NCBI RefSeq assembly: GCF_000716445.1
Contig: NZ_JNWK01000001.1
Coordinates: forward strand, 1 to 64,000
Length of the DNA: 64,000 nucleotides
Reading direction: 5' to 3'
Source: Streptomyces wedmorensis
GTDB taxonomy: Bacteria; Actinomycetota; Actinomycetes; Streptomycetales; Streptomycetaceae
This document shows, one piece after another, positions 45,724-54,448 of this stretch. A program made the translations under genes and the position numbers. The notes below the pieces were generated by a model. That model was not told where the DNA came from. It saw only the letters and a program-made list of their open reading frames with translations, and did no database searches. Each line of letters opens with the position of its first letter. Within the stretch, counting starts at the first letter, position 1.

Positions 45724-47262
45724 ATGCACGTCGACCATCTCCTCCGCCTCGACCGTCTGGACCTCTCCCTCGTCTGGGGCGACGAGACGCTGCTCGGCCA
45801 GGAGATCGGCGGCGTGACGGCGACCGACCTGGAGGATCCGGCGCGGTTCCTCCAACCGGGGGAGATCGTCCTCAGCGGCCTCGTGTGGTGGAGCCCGGAC
45901 GGCGGACCGGGCAAGACCGAACGCTTCGTCTCCGCCCTGCGCGAGGCCGGCGCGGTGGCGCTGCTCGCGGGGGAGGAGACACACGGGGAGGTGCCGCGGG
46001 AGCTGGCCGAGGCCTGCCGCGCGCACCGCGTCACCCTGATCGCCGTGCCGGCGCACACGACCTTCCGGGCGATCACCGAAGCGGTCTACCTCCGGCAGTG
46101 GAGCGAGCTCAGCCGGCGGCCCACGGACCACTTCGCGTTGCCGGAGAACGTCCGCCTGGACCTCGATCGCGCGCTGCGGAGCGGTGCGCCGGAGGGCGAG
46201 TTGCTCGACCGGGCGTTCGCCCACCTCGGCACGCCCGCCTGCCACCTGCTGACCGGCAGCGGCCGAACGGTCGCCCGGACCGGTGCCGCCGCGGCGGAGC
46301 TGCCCGCCCCGCGCGCCGCGGAACTCGTGCGCGGCGGGCACGGAACGACGGTCCGCGTCGAGACCGAGGGCGCGACGGTCTACGACACCTGGCACCTGCA
46401 CCTGCCCGAGGCGGGCCAGGTGCCCCCGAGGGTCCTCCAGGAGATAGCCGAACTCCTCGGCCGTCACCGGCGCCGACAGGACCGGAACCGGGCGGCGGGC
46501 AGTGCCGCGTGCGCGGAACTCGCGGACGCCGTGGGCGCCCCGCGGTTCGACGCCCACCGCGTCCACAGCGCCCTGGCGTCCTGTGGCCTCGGTGACGCGG
46601 ACGCGTACACCGTGGTCGTCGCGGCCCCGGAGACGCACGGGGAGACCGTCGCCCCCGGCGTCGCGGCACTCACGGAGGCGCTGCGTCACGTCCCCTCCGT
46701 CGCGTTCGCGGTCGCCGACGGCACGGGTGACGAGACGATGGCGGTGGTCGCGCACCCGAGGGAGGCGGCGCCGGGTGTACGCGCCCGGCTGGGTGACGTG
46801 TGGCCGCTGATCCACGCCTGCAGCCCGGACATCGCCCTGCACGCGGGGGTGAGTGGGGCCGCGGCCACCCCGGCCGGACTGAACACCGCTCTGACGCAGG
46901 CCCGTTACGCCTTGGCGTCGGTCCGCACCGCGGCGCCGTCGTCACCTCGCGTCGCAGGCCTCGACGACCTCGACGGGCTGGGCAAGCTGATCGCCGGCAT
47001 CCCCGCCGACGTACGGAACGTGTACCGCCAGACCGTTCTGGGGCCGCTCCTCGGCGCCGGCCGGGGGTCGAGCACCATGCTCCTGGACACCCTGGAGGTC
47101 TTCCTCGCGCACGACTGCTCGTGGGCGAGGACCGCCGAGGCCCTCCACGTCCACGTCAACACCGTCCACTACCGCGTCGAACGCATCGAGGCGCTCACCG
47201 GCCGGGACCTGTCGCGGCTGGAGCACAAGGCGGACCTGCGCGCGGCACTGCTCTGCCGGTGA
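45724..47262 (+). CDS. PucR family transcriptional regulator
   Basis: A 512-residue regulator. The N-terminal purine-catabolism (PucR) ligand domain begins MHVDHLLRLDRLDLSLVWG and spans about 125 residues. The C-terminal helix-turn-helix of the CdaR/PucR type is at about 445-505 (LEVFLAHDCSWARTAEALHVHVNTVHYRVERI). Members activate or repress purine degradation genes in response to purine intermediates. It is divergent from the xanthine-dehydrogenase-type operon, its likely target. Confidence 0.92.
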   Translation: MHVDHLLRLDRLDLSLVWGDETLLGQEIGGVTATDLEDPARFLQPGEIVLSGLVWWSPDGGPGKTERFVSALREAGAVALLAGEETHGEVPRELAEACRAHRVTLIAVPAHTTFRAITEAVYLRQWSELSRRPTDHFALPENVRLDLDRALRSGAPEGELLDRAFAHLGTPACHLLTGSGRTVARTGAAAAELPAPRAAELVRGGHGTTVRVETEGATVYDTWHLHLPEAGQVPPRVLQEIAELLGRHRRRQDRNRAAGSAACAELADAVGAPRFDAHRVHSALASCGLGDADAYTVVVAAPETHGETVAPGVAALTEALRHVPSVAFAVADGTGDETMAVVAHPREAAPGVRARLGDVWPLIHACSPDIALHAGVSGAAATPAGLNTALTQARYALASVRTAAPSSPRVAGLDDLDGLGKLIAGIPADVRNVYRQTVLGPLLGAGRGSSTMLLDTLEVFLAHDCSWARTAEALHVHVNTVHYRVERIEALTGRDLSRLEHKADLRAALLCR

Positions 47263-47283
47263 CGGTCCGTGCGCCGGACGCGG

Positions 47284-47682
47284 TCAGGGCAGGTCGATGT
47301 GCACGCTGGTCGACTTCACCCGGGCGGTGACCGTGACCCCGACGTCGAGCCCCAGCTCCTCCACGGCCTCCCTCGTCACGAGCGAGACCAGACGGTGCGG
47401 TCCGGACTGGATCTCCACCTGCGCGGCCACGTCGTCGACCTTCACCCCCGTGACGATCCCCACGAAGGAGTTCCGGACGGAGGTCGACACGTCGTCCTCC
47501 GGAACCGCGTGGAGCCCGGCACCCCGCTCCTGCGCGAAACGGGCCAGAGCCGTCCCCTCGATCACCCTCTTGCCGGCGCCGTCCCGCTCCATGGCGAGCT
47601 TCCCACCGTCCGCCCACCGGCGAACGGTCTCCGAACTCACTCCGAGCAGCTGCGCTGCCTGCCCAATGCTGTATGACGGCAC
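47284..47682 (-). CDS. HTH-TOBE molybdate-responsive regulator (copy 2)
   Basis: A 132-residue paralogue of the protein encoded at 40708-41106, with the same HTH (YSIGQAAQLLGVSSETVRRW) and TOBE parts (GIVTGVKVDDVAAQVEI, GPHRLVSLVTREAVEELGL, TARVKSTSVHIDLP). Both share length and domain order and differ mainly in the linker (about residues 48-68). It converges on the pucR-like gene and lies divergent from the SARP gene. It probably also senses molybdate. Whether the two form heterodimers or control different targets is open. Confidence 0.88.
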   Translation of the reverse strand: MPSYSIGQAAQLLGVSSETVRRWADGGKLAMERDGAGKRVIEGTALARFAQERGAGLHAVPEDDVSTSVRNSFVGIVTGVKVDDVAAQVEIQSGPHRLVSLVTREAVEELGLDVGVTVTARVKSTSVHIDLP

Positions 47683-47790
47683 ACCCGCACTCTAGGGGGT
47701 GTCTTGCCGATCAGGCCGGGCCCCCTCTCGGTTGCGGGATCCGGAGACCTGAACGATCATGAAAGCTTTCCGGGCAAACGGGGGTGGCCG

Positions 47791-50736
47791 GTGAAGTTCG
47801 GTGTACTGGGGGCGCTGACCGTATGGGACGACGACGGCGAGGCGCGTCCCATCGTCCAGCCGAAGTCGAAACTGCTGTTGGCGGCGCTGCTGCTCGAACC
47901 GGGCGGCATCGTGTCCATGGACGCGGTGAAGGACGTCATGTGGGGCGAGCGGCAGCCGCCCACGGCCACCGCATCCCTGCACAACCACGTCGGACGGCTC
48001 AGGCGCGCCCTCGGCGGGAGCGACGGTGAGCGCCTTCGCTCCGTCCGGCACGGGTTCCAGCTCCGGGTCGGAGAGGGGGAGCTGGACGGCGAGGCGTTCG
48101 CGCGGCGGCTGTCCCGCGCCCAGCGCCGCCTGGGCGAGGGAGACTGGCGGACCGCGAACGAAGAGGCGACGTCGGCCCTGCGGCTGTGGCGAGGCTCGCC
48201 GCTTGCCGACCTGCCTGCCTTCGCCACCCATCCACGGGTCGTCTCCTATCAGGAACAGCGGCTCGAAGCCCTGGAATGCCGCTTCGACGCCCTCCTGCGG
48301 CTCGGCCGACTCGACGGCCTGGCCACGGAACTCGGAGCCCTGGTGAAGGAGCATCCGCTACGGGAGGCCTTCCACCGGCAACTGATGCTCGTCCTCGACC
48401 GCACCGGCCGGAAGGCGGAAGCGATCCTCGTCTTCCACAGCCTGCGCGGGACCCTCGTCGAGGAACTGGGCGTCGAGCCCGGTGCCGCGATCCAGGAGGT
48501 GAACCAGGAGATCCTCTCCTCGGAGCCGCGCCCGGAGCGGCTCCGCCCGGACACCGAACCTCCGGCCGCGCCGCCGAGGGCGCTCCGCCCCGCCCAACTG
48601 CCCATGCCGCCGACCGAGTTCGTGGGCCGCACGGACGAGATCACGGCCCTCCGCGCCGCGCTGACGGCACAGAGCGCGCACACCGCGGTCGCCGTCGTGA
48701 GCGGTATGGCGGGTGTCGGCAAGACCGGCCTCGCCCTGCATGCCGCGGACGGCCTGCGTGCCGCCTTCCCCGACGGACAGCTGTTCCTCAACCTGCACGG
48801 CGCCACCCCCGGCATACCGCCTCTCGACCCGGCCCAGGCACTCACCGCGCTCCTCTGCGGGCTCGGCGTGGCGGCCCGTTCCCTTCCCTCGGACGTGCAG
48901 GCGGCCTCAGCGCTGCTGCGCTCGGTCCTGGCCGGTACGCGCACGCTCCTGGTGCTCGACGACGCGGCTTCGGCCGGCCAGGTCCGGCCCCTGCTGCCCG
49001 CGGCGCCGGGGTGCGCCGTGCTGATCACCAGTCGGCTGCCCCTCGGCACGCTCGACCCCGCCCTGCACACGCCGCTCGCCCTGCTGTCCTCCGCGGAAGG
49101 TGCCCAGCTGCTGGCCCGGGCATCCGGACGCACCTGGACCGCCGCCGACGACGACGCCGTGGGCGAACTCGTGGCGTTGTGCGGCCGGCTGCCCCTCGCG
49201 CTGCGGGTGACGGCGGCTCGACTCGCCACGCGCCGTGTCCTGACGGCCCGGAACCTCGTGGACCGCCTCGCCGCCCAGGAACAGCGCCTCGACCACTTCG
49301 ACCTCGACGACCTGAGCGTGCGTCGCTCGCTCGGCGTGGCATACGCCGCCCTGCGCGCTTCCGACGCCCCACGTGATCGGAACGCGGGACTCGCCCTCCT
49401 CAGGATCGGAGCGCTGGACCTGCCCACCTATCCGACCTTCCTCGTCGCCCGGCTCATGGGCACCGGGGAGCGGGAGGCGGAGGAGGCCCTCGACCGGCTC
49501 GTGGAGGTCGCGCTCCTCGAAGACGTCAGTGACGGCAGGTACTCGGCCCACGATCTCGTCCGCGTCTTCGCCCGCGAGCTCGCCCGCCGGGAGGACGAGC
49601 AGGAGGAGTGCGCCGCCGCGGTCGCCCGAGCGCTGCCCTGGTACACCGCCAAGGCCGGACAGGCGGCGACGGCACTCCGGTGCTCGACCCCGAGCGCGGT
49701 CGCCCGGGACTGGGAGGCCCGTGGGGCCGCTCCGTTCTCCGACCCCGCCGAAGCGTTCGCCTGGGGTGACCAGGAGAGGGAGAACCTGCTGTTCCTCGCT
49801 CGGCAGGGCGGCGACGGCCCCCTGGACCACGCCCGGCTCCTGGAGTTGATGCAGGCCTTGTTCCCCTACCTGCAGGACCGCGGACGGATCGAGGAGATGA
49901 AGAGCCTCGTCCATGCCACCATCAGCCTCGCCCGGGCCCATGGAGACGTGGCGGCGCACCACCGGGCGCTGCTCGACCTGGGCAGGATCTGCTACACGGC
50001 CGGCCATCTCCACGACGCACTGATCCTCATCGACGAGGCCATCGTGGTGGGGGAGGGGCCCCACGACCGCGGCGCGATGGTGTCGATGCTGGGCAACCGG
50101 GCCGCTCTGCTGAAGGAACTGGGCCGTGGCGCTGAGGCGCGCGCGGCGCTCGACCGGTGCCTCGCCCTGCGGACGGAGGAGCTCCCGGCCACTCGGGAGG
50201 CCATCCTCCTCGGGCACCAGGGAGTCGTCGCCGAACTCCACGACCTCCGGCTGGCCGTCCGCTACCACCGCCGGAGTCTGGAGACCGCCGAACGCAGCGA
50301 CTACCCCCTCGTCCAGCAAATGGCCCTGTGCAACCTGGGACACGCCCACCTCGCGCTGAACGAGGCGGACCTCGCGCTGGACCACTTCGCACGGGGCCTC
50401 GCCGTCGCCTCCGAAGCGTCGCACTGGAACGCGGAGCGGGAGATCCGGCTCGGCGAGGCCCGCGCCCTGCGCGTACTGGGGCGGCTGGAAGCCGCTCACC
50501 GCGCGTGCGAGACGCTGCGCACCCTCGCCGCCGAGCGTGGTGACCTTTACGCGACGGGCCTCGCCGACCACGAACACGGGCACGTCCTCCGCGCCTCGGG
50601 TGACGAGCCGGGTGCTCGGGAGCGGTGGAGGAGCGCGCTGCGGACCCTGGACAGGACCGACGCTCCCGTACTCGACGAACTTCGCCTTCTGGTCACGGCC
50701 GACTCGCTCCTCGCGTCGAATTGTCCGGTCAGTTGA
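47791..50736 (+). CDS. AfsR/SARP-type regulator with NB-ARC and TPR domains
   Basis: A 981-residue pathway-type regulator. Residues 1-95 form an OmpR-like winged helix (KFGVLGALTVWDDDG, LHNHVGRLRRALGG). Residues 100-245 form a bacterial transcriptional activation domain ending in GVEPGAAIQEVNQEIL. An NB-ARC ATPase runs about 290-560 (Walker A GMAGVGKTG, Walker B TLLVLDDA, GRLPLALRV). TPR-like helices fill about 660-960. AfsR relatives globally activate secondary metabolism in Streptomyces and are tuned by nucleotide binding and phosphorylation. The GTG at 47791 matches the family start. Its targets cannot be deduced, but a tandem 11-bp repeat in the NRPS region has SARP-site geometry. Confidence 0.93.
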   Translation: MKFGVLGALTVWDDDGEARPIVQPKSKLLLAALLLEPGGIVSMDAVKDVMWGERQPPTATASLHNHVGRLRRALGGSDGERLRSVRHGFQLRVGEGELDGEAFARRLSRAQRRLGEGDWRTANEEATSALRLWRGSPLADLPAFATHPRVVSYQEQRLEALECRFDALLRLGRLDGLATELGALVKEHPLREAFHRQLMLVLDRTGRKAEAILVFHSLRGTLVEELGVEPGAAIQEVNQEILSSEPRPERLRPDTEPPAAPPRALRPAQLPMPPTEFVGRTDEITALRAALTAQSAHTAVAVVSGMAGVGKTGLALHAADGLRAAFPDGQLFLNLHGATPGIPPLDPAQALTALLCGLGVAARSLPSDVQAASALLRSVLAGTRTLLVLDDAASAGQVRPLLPAAPGCAVLITSRLPLGTLDPALHTPLALLSSAEGAQLLARASGRTWTAADDDAVGELVALCGRLPLALRVTAARLATRRVLTARNLVDRLAAQEQRLDHFDLDDLSVRRSLGVAYAALRASDAPRDRNAGLALLRIGALDLPTYPTFLVARLMGTGEREAEEALDRLVEVALLEDVSDGRYSAHDLVRVFARELARREDEQEECAAAVARALPWYTAKAGQAATALRCSTPSAVARDWEARGAAPFSDPAEAFAWGDQERENLLFLARQGGDGPLDHARLLELMQALFPYLQDRGRIEEMKSLVHATISLARAHGDVAAHHRALLDLGRICYTAGHLHDALILIDEAIVVGEGPHDRGAMVSMLGNRAALLKELGRGAEARAALDRCLALRTEELPATREAILLGHQGVVAELHDLRLAVRYHRRSLETAERSDYPLVQQMALCNLGHAHLALNEADLALDHFARGLAVASEASHWNAEREIRLGEARALRVLGRLEAAHRACETLRTLAAERGDLYATGLADHEHGHVLRASGDEPGARERWRSALRTLDRTDAPVLDELRLLVTADSLLASNCPVS

Positions 50737-50763
50737 CAGCTCACCAAATCAGAGGCCGATAAT
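50733..50763 (+). promoter_or_regulatory. Putative promoter overlapping the SARP gene stop
   Basis: TTGACA at 50733-50738 overlaps the TGA stop of the SARP gene. GATAAT lies at 50758-50763, a 19-base spacing that is slightly long. It would transcribe the SUKH/signal-peptidase-like pair with a leader of about 190 nt. Confidence 0.45.
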
Positions 50764-50959
50764 CCCGGCCGTAACGCCGAGGACGCTGTCCGAAGGGCGG
50801 GTGCAGGCCGAGGTGTCGGCGGTGCCGACCGGGTATCGGACGGGGAATTCGTGGAAGGAGATCGCCTCGACGGTCACCCGCAGTGGCCTCGCGGGATCCC
50901 GTTCGCCGGCCCGGCCATTGCGGCGTGTCGTCAGTTTCTTCGATCGGAGTGTGGAAGGA

Positions 50960-51484
50960 ATGTGGGTCGAGCGCATCGCCGAGGCCACGAACTGGGAGCC
51001 GCTTCGGCGTGAACTCCCCTGGAACAGCATGGAAGAAGAACTCGGAACGGCATTGCCCGAGGACTACAAGAAACTCGCCGAGACGTTCGGCACGGGCGAA
51101 TTCTCCGAGTTCATGAGGGTCCTCGGCGTCGACCCCACCCGCCGGTTCGACCTGCCCCACATCTGGCGCTCGGTCCTCGACACCGGCCCCGAGGAAGGGC
51201 CCGACCCGGTCCTCGAGCCGTACCACGTGTACCGGCCCGGCCGCCGGGGCCTGATTCCATGGGCCTTCGCCGAGATGGAATGCGGCTACTTCTGGCTGGC
51301 GTCCGCCGACGAGGATCCCGCGACCTGGCCGATCGTCACCCGGGGCAACCCGTACCCCTGGCACGAGGTGAGCATGTCCACCTCCGAGTTCGTCTACCGC
51401 GTCCTGACGGACCCGGGGTTCGAACCCTTCTCCATCGCGCGCTTGATGCCCGCCCCCGGCTTCTACCCGATCGGCCCGGTGTGA
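50960..51484 (+). CDS. SUKH (SMI1/KNR4) family protein
   Basis: A 174-residue acidic protein of the SUKH fold: early tryptophan and LPEDYKKLAETFGTGEF (residues about 35-50), then PHIWRSVLDTG, IPWAFAEMECGYFWLAS and TSEFVYRVLTDPGF. SUKH proteins commonly act as immunity proteins against nuclease or other polymorphic toxins, or as protein-binding modules. No toxin gene is next to it here. The start at the ATG 50960 is uncertain; GTG at 50951 is in frame. Its stop overlaps the ATG of the signal-peptidase-like gene, so they are coupled. Confidence 0.82.
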   Translation: MWVERIAEATNWEPLRRELPWNSMEEELGTALPEDYKKLAETFGTGEFSEFMRVLGVDPTRRFDLPHIWRSVLDTGPEEGPDPVLEPYHVYRPGRRGLIPWAFAEMECGYFWLASADEDPATWPIVTRGNPYPWHEVSMSTSEFVYRVLTDPGFEPFSIARLMPAPGFYPIGPV

Positions 51485-52113
51485 TGACGGACCGGCGCCG
51501 ACCGCGGCTCCCCGGACGGGTGCTGGGCGCGGCGGGGCTCGCCGCGGCCGTGGGCGCGATCGCACTCCTCGCCACCGGGTACACGTCGGCCACCGTCAGC
51601 GGCGACGCCATGAACCCCACCTACCCGCGCGGCGACCGCGTCTTCTTCGAGCGCGTCGACGCGAGCGAGGTCGGACGGGGTGACGTGGTGCTCCACCGGT
51701 CGCAGGACGGTCATGAGAACAGGCCCGTCCTGCGCCGCGTGATCGGCGTCGGCGGCGACCACGTGAGCCAGAGCCCCGGCGGACCGGTGACGGTGAACGG
51801 CGAGCCGCTGACGGAGCCGTACGTGAAGGACGGCGACCCGTCCGGCTCGGCCCCCGCGTACGACGTCGTCGTCCCCGAGGGCGCGCTCTTCCTCCTCGGC
51901 GACCACCGCGCGAACTCCAACGACTCCCGCTACTCCCTCGCCGCGCACTCCGGCGGCGTCCCGGCCACCAGCGTCCAGGCACGGGCCCTCGACAGCCACA
52001 CCGGCCTGCTCCTGCTGGTACTGACCGCGCTCCTCGGAGTCCTCGGCGCCGCCGTCGGGCTCACCATGGAGATCGCCTCCCGTACCCCGGCCCGGACGGC
52101 CGACCGGACCTGA
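51484..52113 (+). CDS. Signal peptidase I homologue lacking both catalytic residues
   Basis: A 209-residue S26-fold protein with an N-terminal membrane anchor (about 10-34), the periplasmic peptidase core and a second C-terminal helix (about 173-195). The core shows GDRVFFERV, RRVIGVGGDHV and the box E segment GDHRANSNDSR. The nucleophile box, normally S-x-S-M-x-P-T, reads SGDAMNPT: the catalytic Ser is Ala (codon GCC). In the general-base box, normally K-R, the sequence is VLRRVIG, so the Lys is Arg. It is therefore probably inactive as a peptidase. Coupling to the SUKH gene suggests a binding or decoy role (inference). Confidence 0.85.
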   Translation: MTDRRRPRLPGRVLGAAGLAAAVGAIALLATGYTSATVSGDAMNPTYPRGDRVFFERVDASEVGRGDVVLHRSQDGHENRPVLRRVIGVGGDHVSQSPGGPVTVNGEPLTEPYVKDGDPSGSAPAYDVVVPEGALFLLGDHRANSNDSRYSLAAHSGGVPATSVQARALDSHTGLLLLVLTALLGVLGAAVGLTMEIASRTPARTADRT

Positions 52114-52140
52114 CCGTCCGGACCCCCTGGTGCCGGTCGC

Positions 52141-52172
52141 CCGCGGGCCGCCCCCGTTCCGGCGGCCCGCGG
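52141..52172 (+). terminator. Hairpin terminator after the signal-peptidase-like gene
   Basis: 12-base perfect arms 52141-52152 and 52161-52172 around CCCGTTCC, starting 27 nt after the stop. The rest of the gap to 52327 shows only a GGAGGGAGG site before the next gene. Confidence 0.65.
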
Positions 52173-52327
52173 CGGTCGTGTCCCGTCCGCGTACTCCCCA
52201 GGGAGTAACCGGCCCTCCACGACGCCCGCGGGAGTACCCCTCGGCTCGGTCCTCAGCGCGACGAATCCCCCGCCCGACGGCGGGAGTCTGGGAGCGAACA
52301 GACGAGGACCGATGGAGGGAGGCCCGA

Positions 52328-54385
52328 ATGGAGGGCCGCAAGAGGTTCGTGGGGTGGGGGGTGCTGGCCCTGTGGGTGATCGTGATCGCCCTGGCCGCAC
52401 CGTTCGCGGGGAAGCTCGGAGAGGTGCAGCGCGACCGGGCCGTGGACTACCTGCCGGGGAGCGCGGACTCGACGCAGGTGGCGAGGATCACCGAACAGTT
52501 GCCCGGCGGGGACTCCACGGACCTCGTGCTCGTGTACCACCGCGAGGGCGGCCTGACCGCCGCCGACAGGGCCACCGCCGCCCGTGAGGTGGAGCGGGTC
52601 GCGGCCGAGCATCCGCTCAGCTCGACCCCCCGGGCCGTCCCCTCCGAGGACGGCAGCACCCTTCTGTACGCGGTCTCCAGCACCGAGCCGGGTTCGGACG
52701 AGAAGGCCAGGGACGCGTTCGTCCACGACATCCGCGAGACGGTGAGCGGCGAGGTCGGGGGTCCGGGCGCCCTCGCGACGGACGCCGGCGAGGTGTACGA
52801 CTCGCTCGACGGTCCGCTGCTCTACACGACCGTCGCCGTCGTCGCGATCCTGCTGATCGTCATCTACCGCAGCCCGTTCCTGTGGCTCGTCCCGCTGGCC
52901 GTCGCCGGAGTCGCGGACTTCCTGTCGATGGCCGTGACCTACGCCCTCCACCAGGGCTTCGACATCAGCGTGTCCGGCCAGAGCACGGGCGTCATGACGA
53001 TCCTGGTCTTCGGCGCCGGCACGGACTACGCGCTGCTGCTCGTCTCGCGCTACCGCGAGGAGCTGCGCCGCGTCCCGCGTCCGTACGACGCGATGGCCGC
53101 CGCCCTGCGCGGCTGCGGCCCCGCCGTCCTCGCGTCCTCCGGGACCGTCGCCCTCGGCATGCTGTGCCTGCTCGCCGCCGACATGAACAGCAGCCGGGGC
53201 ATGGGACCCACGGCCGCCGTCGGGGTGCTGTGCGCCCTGGTCGCCATGACGACGCTGCTGCCCGCCCTGCTCGTGGTGCTCGGCCGACGGGTGTTCTGGC
53301 CGCTGATCCCGGCGTACGGAAGCGAGCCGAAGGCCACGCGCCGTTCGCTCTTCGCGGCGATGGGGTCCTCGGCGGGCCGGCGTCCGCTCGCCGTCCTCCT
53401 TGCGGGCGCCGCGGCCCTGGCCGCCCTCGCCCTCGGCGCGCTGAACCTGCCCGGTGCCCTCAAGCAGGAGGACTCCTTCAGCTCCACCCCGGAGGCGGTC
53501 GCCGCGATGAAGACGCTGGCCGCCGCGTACCCGGAGACGGGGACCCAGCCGATCACCGTCGTGGCCCCGACGGCGGGTTCCGCCGGAGCGCTGGAGACGG
53601 CGCGCGCGACGGAAGGCGTCGTGAAGGCCGAGCGCGGCCGCAGCGGCGACGGCTGGACGGAGATCTCCGTCGTCGCCGCGCACCCGCCGCAGTCCGCCGC
53701 GGAGACCGCCACCATCAAGGAGCTGCGGTCCGCGCTCGGCGAGGGGGTGTACGTCGGCGGGCCGAGCGCCGAACAACTCGACATGGCCGACACCAGCGCC
53801 CGGGACCGGGACATCGTCGTCCCGCTCGTCCTCGTCGTGGTGACGATCGTGCTGATCGTGCTGCTGCGCAGCCTGGTGGCCCCGTTGCTCCTGGTCGCCG
53901 CGGTCGTCGCCGTCTGGGGCGCGGCCCTCGGCATCGGAGGCCTCGTCTTCGAGTCCCTCTTCGGCTTCGAGGGGACCGACCCCGGCCTCGGCCTGCTCTC
54001 CTTCGTCTTCCTCGTCGCCCTCGGCGTCGACTACGGCATCTTCCTGATGCACCGGATGCGCGAGGAGTGCCTGAACGGGACGGAGCCGGGAGCCGCGGCC
54101 CTGACCGCGCTGCGCACGACCGGTGGCGTGATCGCCTCGGCGGGACTCGTCCTCGCCGCGACCTTCGCGGTCCTCGTGAACATGCCGATGGTGCAACTGG
54201 CCGAGCTCGGCTTCGTGATCGCGGTCGGCGTCCTGCTCGACACCTTCCTGGTCCGCACGTACCTCGTCACCAGCGCGAGCGTGCTGCTCGGCCGGAAGGT
54301 GTGGTGGCCGGGTCCGCTGGCCAAGGGGCCCAAGCCGCAACCCGGTTCGGAGTCCGCGACCGAGCCGGTGCCCGTACGGGTCTGA
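52328..54385 (+). CDS. MMPL family (RND-type) membrane transporter
   Basis: A 685-residue transporter with two repeated halves. Each half has a large extracytoplasmic loop followed by five to six helices (first cluster about residues 165-360, second about 495-665). Motifs are GAGTDYALLLVSRYREEL in the first half and ALGVDYGIFLMHRMREE in the second, the acidic/aromatic pair used for proton coupling. MMPL proteins export lipids or hydrophobic metabolites in actinobacteria. The ATG follows GGAGGGAGG. A histidine kinase/response regulator pair starts 63 nt downstream and may sense the envelope or control this pump (inference). Confidence 0.92.
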   Translation: MEGRKRFVGWGVLALWVIVIALAAPFAGKLGEVQRDRAVDYLPGSADSTQVARITEQLPGGDSTDLVLVYHREGGLTAADRATAAREVERVAAEHPLSSTPRAVPSEDGSTLLYAVSSTEPGSDEKARDAFVHDIRETVSGEVGGPGALATDAGEVYDSLDGPLLYTTVAVVAILLIVIYRSPFLWLVPLAVAGVADFLSMAVTYALHQGFDISVSGQSTGVMTILVFGAGTDYALLLVSRYREELRRVPRPYDAMAAALRGCGPAVLASSGTVALGMLCLLAADMNSSRGMGPTAAVGVLCALVAMTTLLPALLVVLGRRVFWPLIPAYGSEPKATRRSLFAAMGSSAGRRPLAVLLAGAAALAALALGALNLPGALKQEDSFSSTPEAVAAMKTLAAAYPETGTQPITVVAPTAGSAGALETARATEGVVKAERGRSGDGWTEISVVAAHPPQSAAETATIKELRSALGEGVYVGGPSAEQLDMADTSARDRDIVVPLVLVVVTIVLIVLLRSLVAPLLLVAAVVAVWGAALGIGGLVFESLFGFEGTDPGLGLLSFVFLVALGVDYGIFLMHRMREECLNGTEPGAAALTALRTTGGVIASAGLVLAATFAVLVNMPMVQLAELGFVIAVGVLLDTFLVRTYLVTSASVLLGRKVWWPGPLAKGPKPQPGSESATEPVPVRV

Positions 54386-54448
54386 TCAGGGGCGGGTGGG
54401 GGCTCCCGGGACTACCGGGGGCCCCTGCCCGCGGGGAGGATGTGCACC

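Noticed and set aside
51484..52113. Ordinary functional signal peptidase I
   Set aside because: Fold motifs match, but the Ser and Lys of the catalytic dyad read Ala and Arg at the DNA level.
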